Positions 16,025 to 20,638 of a DNA stretch of 20,638 bases are shown here, in pieces; position 1 is the first letter of the stretch; each line of letters opens with the position of its first letter. The DNA lies in NCBI GenBank assembly GCA_945787295.1, contig CALZHQ010000055.1, forward strand, positions 1-20,638, in the 5' to 3' direction. The position numbers and the translations under genes were made by a program. This DNA is from an uncultured Desulfuromonadales bacterium. Lineage in GTDB: Bacteria > Desulfobacterota > Desulfuromonadia > Desulfuromonadales > Geopsychrobacteraceae. The notes below the pieces were generated by a model. The model ran no database searches. It was not told where the DNA came from and saw nothing but the letters and a program-made list of their open reading frames with translations.

Positions 16025-18058
16025 CTATTCCGTTTCCTTGAACTGCTTCAGCTGATTGATAACCGAACTGCTCTGCTCACTCCGGGCGTCCATTTCATCG
16101 AAAATTCGCTCTGCCATATCGGCAACCGACTCAACAGCGGTCTCAATATCACGGCTATCCTGGCGTTGCTGAATAGCGACATTGGCCATGTCGTCAGCCA
16201 TCTCACGAATATCCTCAATCGAACGAACGATGCCATGCGTCCCCAGAGCCTGCTCACGGGACGCGGTTGAAACCTGCTCGGTCATCTCGCCCAACTCCTC
16301 AATCGAATGGGTGACAAACTCTGCCGAGCGGGAGACCTCTCTTGTTGCGTGACGAATGCTGAGTGCCATGTCCTTCGCCGATGTGGCACTGGTCAGAATC
16401 TGACTGAGAGATTTCTCCGTCTTTCCACCCAGGGTCACACCCTGGCCAACCAGTGATTCGACGTTGCGAACCTGGGTGACGACATCCTCGGTATTGTTAT
16501 GCATGTCACGAATCAGCTGCGCGATGGCCTCAGAAGAATGGGCCGTTTTCTGCGACAAACCACGAATCTCTTCCGCAACAACGGCAAATGAGCGGCCCTG
16601 CTCACCAGCCTGCGCCGCAATAATTGCCGCGTTTAAAGCCAGCAGGTTGGTTTTCTGGGCGATCTCAGTAATAACTGTGGTTATAGTGCTGATTTCCTCA
16701 CCCCGCATCGACAGTTGATCGATCTTTTCTGCCGCCTGGACAACCCCTTTAGAAATCCCATCGAGACCGGAGAGAGTCTCTTTGACCGAAGCCACACCTC
16801 CTTCTGCATGTTCAAGCACCTGCTCAGACATCTTATGGGAACTGACACTGTTATCATCAACTTCCTTAATTGTTGCGGCAATCTCGGTCATCGCCGAAAT
16901 CGATTTATCCATAAATTCAGAAAGCTGATTGATATTGCTGCCGACTTCATCGATTGATGCCGAGATCTGAGTGGATGCCGACTGGGTTGAATTGACCGCA
17001 TCGCGCACAACATCTGCAGAGTTGGCAATATCTGCAACCAGGTTAATCGTCGATGCTGAGGCTCGCTTCAAAGTTTTCAGCAGGCTCTGGTAATCCTGAC
17101 GGTATTGCATAAACTGCGCAAAAGTGCGCTCAAGTTCTCGGGTCAGGCTATCTACGGCGCTGAACAAACGCAGACGGATGATGCTGCTGGACAATTGGGC
17201 CGCGAAAAGCTTCAAGGTATCGGCGTCGTCTCCTTCTAGCTGCCGACCTGACGTTTTGTTATCGACCGCAAGAATCATCTCAACGATGCCGTTGACAACA
17301 ACTGGACAGATCAGGAAGCTCTTGGAACGGAGTGCTGCCAAGCCATCACACGGGGGCTTTAATTTGAAATCTGGCGGCATCAAGGTGATGTCATCAACCA
17401 GGTAGTGCCTTCGCTCAGTCACCGATTTATAGAGAACTCCAGCCCGACTGTCTAAGGGCAACGTAGCAGAAACGTTCGTTGCTCCCTGATCACCGAGGCT
17501 GACCAACATCCGCATCTCTTCCTGAACATGATCGACCTGCAGGATGTTGACCCGATCGAAATCGATGACCTCAAAAAGTCCATGACCGGTTAAGCTCACT
17601 AGCTCGTCCAGATCCATGGTTTTCTGGATGCGGGCGCTGATTGAATGGAAACTGGTGATCCGGTTATTCAGCTCACGATACTTGCGCTCAAACTCCTCTT
17701 TCTGACTGGCTACGGTGAGATTCATCTCGTTCAAGCGCGCAGCACGCATATGAATCTGCTCTGCGGCACGGCCGATGAAATAACCGAAAGTTCCGAGAAC
17801 GACAGCTGTTCCGCCTCCCATGTAGCTAAACAGCGCAATATGCTCATTATCCCTGATAAAATGGCCAATTGATTGTGCCCAGAGGGATTGGTCGGCCTGG
17901 TAAAAGAAGAATAAACGCGTAATCATCCAGCCGATCGGGGCAGATACGCCAAGCAGAAACCCCGCTACCGCATAAAGGATGCTGCGATCGATAGACCCGG
18001 ACTTACCGGAGGCCTTAGCAGAACTATTTTCAATAATCAGAGAGAAGATATTCTTCAT
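16025..18058 (-). CDS. Methyl-accepting chemotaxis-type transducer with a GAF domain
   Basis: This 677-residue membrane signal transducer would pass a sensed stimulus to CheA/CheW. Two membrane helices (about 27-52 and 73-97) are joined by only some 20 residues, so there is no periplasmic sensor domain. A coiled segment (about 105-140) leads into a GAF domain (about 140-300, [40 protein letters not shown]), the likely cytoplasmic sensor. The signalling domain (about 340-670) contains the hairpin tip [20 protein letters not shown], then [22 protein letters not shown] lies 6 nt before the ATG. It follows pfkA by 33 bp; no che genes are near. At the tip, the usual AIEAARAGE is AIIAAQAGE. The ligand is unknown, and a non-motility output is possible. 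Confidence 0.92.
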   Translation of the reverse strand: MKNIFSLIIENSSAKASGKSGSIDRSILYAVAGFLLGVSAPIGWMITRLFFFYQADQSLWAQSIGHFIRDNEHIALFSYMGGGTAVVLGTFGYFIGRAAEQIHMRAARLNEMNLTVASQKEEFERKYRELNNRITSFHSISARIQKTMDLDELVSLTGHGLFEVIDFDRVNILQVDHVQEEMRMLVSLGDQGATNVSATLPLDSRAGVLYKSVTERRHYLVDDITLMPPDFKLKPPCDGLAALRSKSFLICPVVVNGIVEMILAVDNKTSGRQLEGDDADTLKLFAAQLSSSIIRLRLFSAVDSLTRELERTFAQFMQYRQDYQSLLKTLKRASASTINLVADIANSADVVRDAVNSTQSASTQISASIDEVGSNINQLSEFMDKSISAMTEIAATIKEVDDNSVSSHKMSEQVLEHAEGGVASVKETLSGLDGISKGVVQAAEKIDQLSMRGEEISTITTVITEIAQKTNLLALNAAIIAAQAGEQGRSFAVVAEEIRGLSQKTAHSSEAIAQLIRDMHNNTEDVVTQVRNVESLVGQGVTLGGKTEKSLSQILTSATSAKDMALSIRHATREVSRSAEFVTHSIEELGEMTEQVSTASREQALGTHGIVRSIEDIREMADDMANVAIQQRQDSRDIETAVESVADMAERIFDEMDARSEQSSSVINQLKQFKETE

Positions 18059-18091
18059 CGAAAGCCCTGTGTTTCAATTTTCAAGTTATTA

Positions 18092-19180
18092 TCAACGACC
18101 GACCATGATACCGAGAGCTTCCGCTGTTTTTACCAGCTCGCCCTCAGGGTCGACCAGATTTAATTGCGATACCGCACTGGCTATTTCAACATCGACAACC
18201 TGCCTGCCACGCAGAGCGACCATGCGGCCGAACGAATTCTCGGCAATCAACTCAACCGCCTTGACCCCAAAACGAGAAGCGAGAATTCGATCATAAGGAT
18301 CTGGTGTGCCCCCTCTTTGCAGATGGCCTAAAATCACAACCCGGCTTTCCATATCCAGACAGCTGCCAATCTGTTGTGCAACCTCATGTCCAACCCCACC
18401 CAGACGTTCGACTCCCAGGTTTTCTGTTGCCGTCTTTTGTAATATTTTTTTCCCCTCAACGGCTTTAGCGCCTTCGGCAACAACTACGATCGAGAAACGA
18501 CTGCCACGCTGACGACGTCTATCTATAGCTTTGCAGAGGCGATCGACATGATAAGGAATTTCCGGAATGAGGATCGCATCAGCAGAACCGGCAATACCTG
18601 ACTCAAGAGCAATCCAGCCGGCATCGCGGCCCATCACTTCGACAACCATCACCCGATGGTGACTTTCCGCGGTGGTATGAAGTCGATCCAAAGCTTCAGT
18701 CACAATAGCAACCGCAGTCCGATACCCGAAGGTCACGTCTGTCGCACGCAGGTCATTGTCGATGGTTTTGGGCACACCGATCACCGGCAAACCTTTTTCA
18801 TACAGCCCCTGAGCGATTTTCAGCGAGCCATCCCCACCGACAGCTATCAGTACTTCTGCCCCCAACGATCTAAAGGTTTCCAGTACTCGGTCGGAGACAT
18901 CCTGCAGCTCAACTCGATTATCAACTTTCACAGGATAACTGAATGGATTTCCACGATTACTGGTCCCGAGAATTGTGCCGCCACGCGGCAATATTCCGCG
19001 TACCGAATCGAGGGTCAGCTCGCGGCAGCGCACCTCACCGACAAGCCCATCAAAACCATCCTCAATACCTAAAACCCGCCAGCCATAGCGACCGATCGCG
19101 GTTTTCACAACAGCTCGAATCACGGCATTGAGACCGGGACAATCGCCACCACCTGTCAAAATTGCTATCGTCTTACTCAT
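18092..19180 (-). CDS. pfkA: 6-phosphofructokinase, mixed-signature (G104/K124) type
   Basis: Phosphofructokinase phosphorylates fructose 6-phosphate, the committed step of glycolysis. The 362 residues show the nucleotide-binding start GGGDCPGLNAVIR, GGDGS at 115-119, PKTIDND at 137-143 with catalytic Asp141, MGRDAGWIA and GHLQRGGTPDPYDR. The Gly in GGDGS (E. coli position 104) points to ATP as phosphoryl donor, while the Lys in PKTIDND (position 124) is shared with pyrophosphate-dependent enzymes. This pairing is known from the longer group III PFKs. The length exceeds the 320 residues of E. coli PfkA, again fitting that group. A purine-rich GGCGAGAAG precedes the ATG. It is only 11 nt downstream of the exbD stop, so it probably belongs to the exbBD transcript. 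Donor preference is inferred. Confidence 0.94.
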   Translation of the reverse strand: MSKTIAILTGGGDCPGLNAVIRAVVKTAIGRYGWRVLGIEDGFDGLVGEVRCRELTLDSVRGILPRGGTILGTSNRGNPFSYPVKVDNRVELQDVSDRVLETFRSLGAEVLIAVGGDGSLKIAQGLYEKGLPVIGVPKTIDNDLRATDVTFGYRTAVAIVTEALDRLHTTAESHHRVMVVEVMGRDAGWIALESGIAGSADAILIPEIPYHVDRLCKAIDRRRQRGSRFSIVVVAEGAKAVEGKKILQKTATENLGVERLGGVGHEVAQQIGSCLDMESRVVILGHLQRGGTPDPYDRILASRFGVKAVELIAENSFGRMVALRGRQVVDVEIASAVSQLNLVDPEGELVKTAEALGIMVGR

Positions 19181-19191
19181 AATCTTCTCGC

Positions 19192-19539
19192 CTAATCAGT
19201 GTTAGAAACAGGTTTATCTGTTGCTATCGCCAACTTATTAAAACCGGCACTTTTCGCCAGATCCATCAACTGAATAACCTGTCCATGCAACGCGTCCTTG
19301 TCCGCCATCAAGAGGAATGTCATCTGTTCGGCAACGGATTTGAATTCCGATAAAATCTGACTCAAAGCTGCTGGCGTGACAAGTTGACGCTGATAATAAA
19401 TCTGCCCTGAGGCGGTCAGATAAATCTGCACTTCCTTTTCCGTCTGCTTGAGCTGTTGAGCAGATGATTCTGGAAGGTCAATCGTCAGACCAGGTTTTTC
19501 AATGAATGTGGTTGAAATCATAAAAAAGATCAGCAACAA
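19192..19539 (-). CDS. exbD: ExbD/TolR-family protein lacking its N-terminus (probably damaged)
   Basis: ExbD is the single-span partner of ExbB in proton-driven motors that energise TonB-type transport. The open frame (115 residues from a TTG) starts within the membrane helix: LLIFFMISTTFIEKPGLTID, then a periplasmic ExbD domain (EVQIYLTASGQIYYQRQLVT, FLLMADKDALHGQVIQLMDL). The cytoplasmic N-terminus and the first part of the helix are absent, including the PxxD motif whose Asp carries protons; in-frame stops (TGA) lie just upstream. No ribosome binding site fits the TTG. The frame overlaps exbB by 41 nt and would join it as one 287-residue protein if the T8 run at 19538-19545 had seven bases. 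It may be a real deletion, a slippage-dependent fusion or an assembly error. Confidence 0.8.
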   Translation of the reverse strand: MLLIFFMISTTFIEKPGLTIDLPESSAQQLKQTEKEVQIYLTASGQIYYQRQLVTPAALSQILSEFKSVAEQMTFLLMADKDALHGQVIQLMDLAKSAGFNKLAIATDKPVSNTD

Positions 19540-20056
19540 AAAAAATCAGTATCATCGGTACGGCCACAGAAAGGCCAGCCGCAGTCGTAATGAGCGCCTC
19601 TGAAATGCCACCGCCTAAAGTCATCGGGGTACCGACACCTTCTGTTGCGATGACATTGAACGCCTCAATCATTCCGAGTACGGTACCGAGCAGGCCAAGC
19701 AGCGGTGCGATATTGGCGATCGTCCCGAGCAAGCCGAGATAACGTTGCAATGCGACCGATTCGCGTTCGCCAACTTCCTCCGCAAGTGCTTTGATCTTCC
19801 CACGCTCGGCGCCTTTATTCTGCAAGACAACCAGCAGGATTTTCGCCAATGAGCCGCCCTGTGTCTCGCAAAAGGCCGCTGCTTCAACAGTTTCGTCTGT
19901 CGCAAGAAATTTTTTCACTTGCAACATTAACGGGTTGATGGCACGGCGGATCTTGAAAAAGGTTTTTAAACGTTCCAGAAAAATGGCCCAACCGATGACT
20001 GAACAGAACAGTATCGGGTACATCAACGGCCCGCCTTTTAGAAAAATATCAATCAT
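19499..20056 (-). CDS. exbB: ExbB/TolQ/MotA-family proton channel protein with an altered C-terminus
   Basis: ExbB forms the multimeric inner-membrane proton channel around ExbD. Residues 1-168 are normal: an N-terminal helix (MYPILFCSVIGWAIFLERLK), a cytoplasmic loop, TANIAPLLGLLGTVLGMIEAF-like core reading IANIAPLLGLLGTVLGMIEA, and the third helix start GGGISEALITTAAGLSVAVP. After that the frame reads MILIFFVADLFYDFNHIH and stops. This ending is an out-of-frame reading of the ExbD membrane helix, not ExbB sequence. The usual cytoplasmic C-terminal tail of some 30-40 residues is missing, giving 185 residues. AGGGA lies 10 nt before the ATG, and a candidate promoter sits about 40-65 bp upstream. 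The gene is certain; whether the product works is doubtful. Confidence 0.87.
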   Translation of the reverse strand: MIDIFLKGGPLMYPILFCSVIGWAIFLERLKTFFKIRRAINPLMLQVKKFLATDETVEAAAFCETQGGSLAKILLVVLQNKGAERGKIKALAEEVGERESVALQRYLGLLGTIANIAPLLGLLGTVLGMIEAFNVIATEGVGTPMTLGGGISEALITTAAGLSVAVPMILIFFVADLFYDFNHIH

Positions 20057-20093
20057 TTCGATTAATTCCCTAAATTATCAAAATATTCTAAAA

Positions 20094-20122
20094 AAGATAG
20101 CACAAAGATGAAAAGCTACCAA
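20094..20122 (-). promoter_or_regulatory. Candidate sigma-70 promoter for exbB-exbD-pfkA
   Basis: On the minus strand TTGGTA (20122-20117) and TATCTT (20099-20094) are spaced by 17 bases, each four of six against consensus. They lie in the 75-bp gap between the phosphodiesterase stop and the exbB start, which is AT-rich towards exbB. It is a pattern match only. Confidence 0.35.
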
Positions 20123-20131
20123 GAAAGAATC

Positions 20132-20620
20132 TTAGTCGAGCGGAACGATTTCGCCACAGATATCGGATTCGATCGTTAATATTCCCACCGTATGTTTTGC
20201 AGCCTGACGACGATCCGTTGCGCTGCCAGGATTGAACAACAGTACCGATCCGACTTTACGACATAAGGGTTGATGACTGTGACCAAAAATCAACGCATCC
20301 AGGTGCTGCCCCGCGAATGCACCAAGAACCCTTTGCTCGATGCCGCCTGGCGCCCCCCACCCATGCACCATTCCCATCCTCTTACCGGCAAATTCAACAA
20401 TACGACTAATTGGCGTATTTAAAAGAGTTTGATCCATATTTCCCCGCACCGAATACCAGGGTAATGGATAAAAGCAGCTTTCCAATTCGGGAATAACAAC
20501 ATCCCCAGCGTGCAGAATCGCTTCCACGTCTGAAAAAGGTCCATCCAAAAGTAGTTCGGCTAAATATTCTGCCGACCTTAAATCATGGATATGCGTATCC
20601 GACAGGACGCCTATTTTCAT
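20132..20620 (-). CDS. YfcE/MJ0936-family metallophosphoesterase
   Basis: Members of this small calcineurin-like family hydrolyse phosphodiesters in vitro with bound manganese or similar metals; the physiological substrate is mostly unknown. The 162 residues carry the full metal-site set: D8 and H10 (LSDTH), D40 (HAGDV), N61 (RGNMD), H86 (MVHGWG), H114 and H116 (FGHSHQP), and the family NPGS at 130-133. In most relatives the VHGWG position reads THGH, so the loop is slightly different here, but the His is kept. The ATG at 20620 is preceded by GGATGG. The gene lies 75 bp upstream of exbB on the same strand, with a candidate promoter in the gap, so it may be a separate unit. Its own upstream region is cut by the window edge. 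Confidence 0.93.
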   Translation of the reverse strand: MKIGVLSDTHIHDLRSAEYLAELLLDGPFSDVEAILHAGDVVIPELESCFYPLPWYSVRGNMDQTLLNTPISRIVEFAGKRMGMVHGWGAPGGIEQRVLGAFAGQHLDALIFGHSHQPLCRKVGSVLLFNPGSATDRRQAAKHTVGILTIESDICGEIVPLD

Positions 20621-20638
20621 TTTCCATCCAATCTAAAT

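Overview
The window looks like chromosomal housekeeping DNA from a deltaproteobacterium of the Desulfuromonadales type (Geobacter/Pelobacter/Desulfuromonas relatives). This is an inference from several things seen together: a YlxR domain fused to an L7Ae-like domain, an ApgM-type phosphoglycerate mutase, a GAF-containing chemoreceptor, an unlinked ExbB/ExbD pair, moderate GC and good AGGAG-like ribosome binding sites. No rRNA, tRNA, CRISPR array, insertion sequence or phage gene was seen.

Layout. Positions 1-14319 hold a long, tightly packed minus-strand block. In transcription order it reads mutS, N-acetylmuramoyl-L-alanine amidase, glnD, xerD, apgM, holC (DNA polymerase III chi), rsmE, trmJ and a 116-residue unknown protein. 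A strong intrinsic terminator at 2802-2828 follows. Then comes the classic rimP-nusA-ylxR/L7Ae-infB translation/transcription operon, with infB cut by the window edge. Many junctions overlap by 1-8 nt or are spaced by under 20 nt, so translational coupling is likely. The terminator hairpin sits directly before the rimP ribosome binding site, so it may act as an attenuator of the nusA operon.

Positions 14320-14530 form a divergent intergenic region with a large inverted repeat, a nested hairpin and candidate promoters in both directions. The only two plus-strand genes follow: an unrecognised 169-residue protein and a cation diffusion facilitator. They end at a bidirectional terminator (15976-16004) shared with the convergent chemoreceptor gene.

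Positions 16025-20620 are minus strand again: yfcE-like phosphodiesterase, exbB, exbD, ATP-type phosphofructokinase and a GAF-domain methyl-accepting protein. The exbB/exbD junction is abnormal. The ExbB C-terminus and the ExbD N-terminus, including the conserved membrane aspartate of ExbD, are missing. The two reading frames meet at an A8 run (T8 in the coding strand) and would be one continuous frame if that run had seven bases.

I found no convincing new defence or mobile system. The points most worth following up are the exbB/exbD junction, the rimP leader terminator and the structured mutS upstream region.
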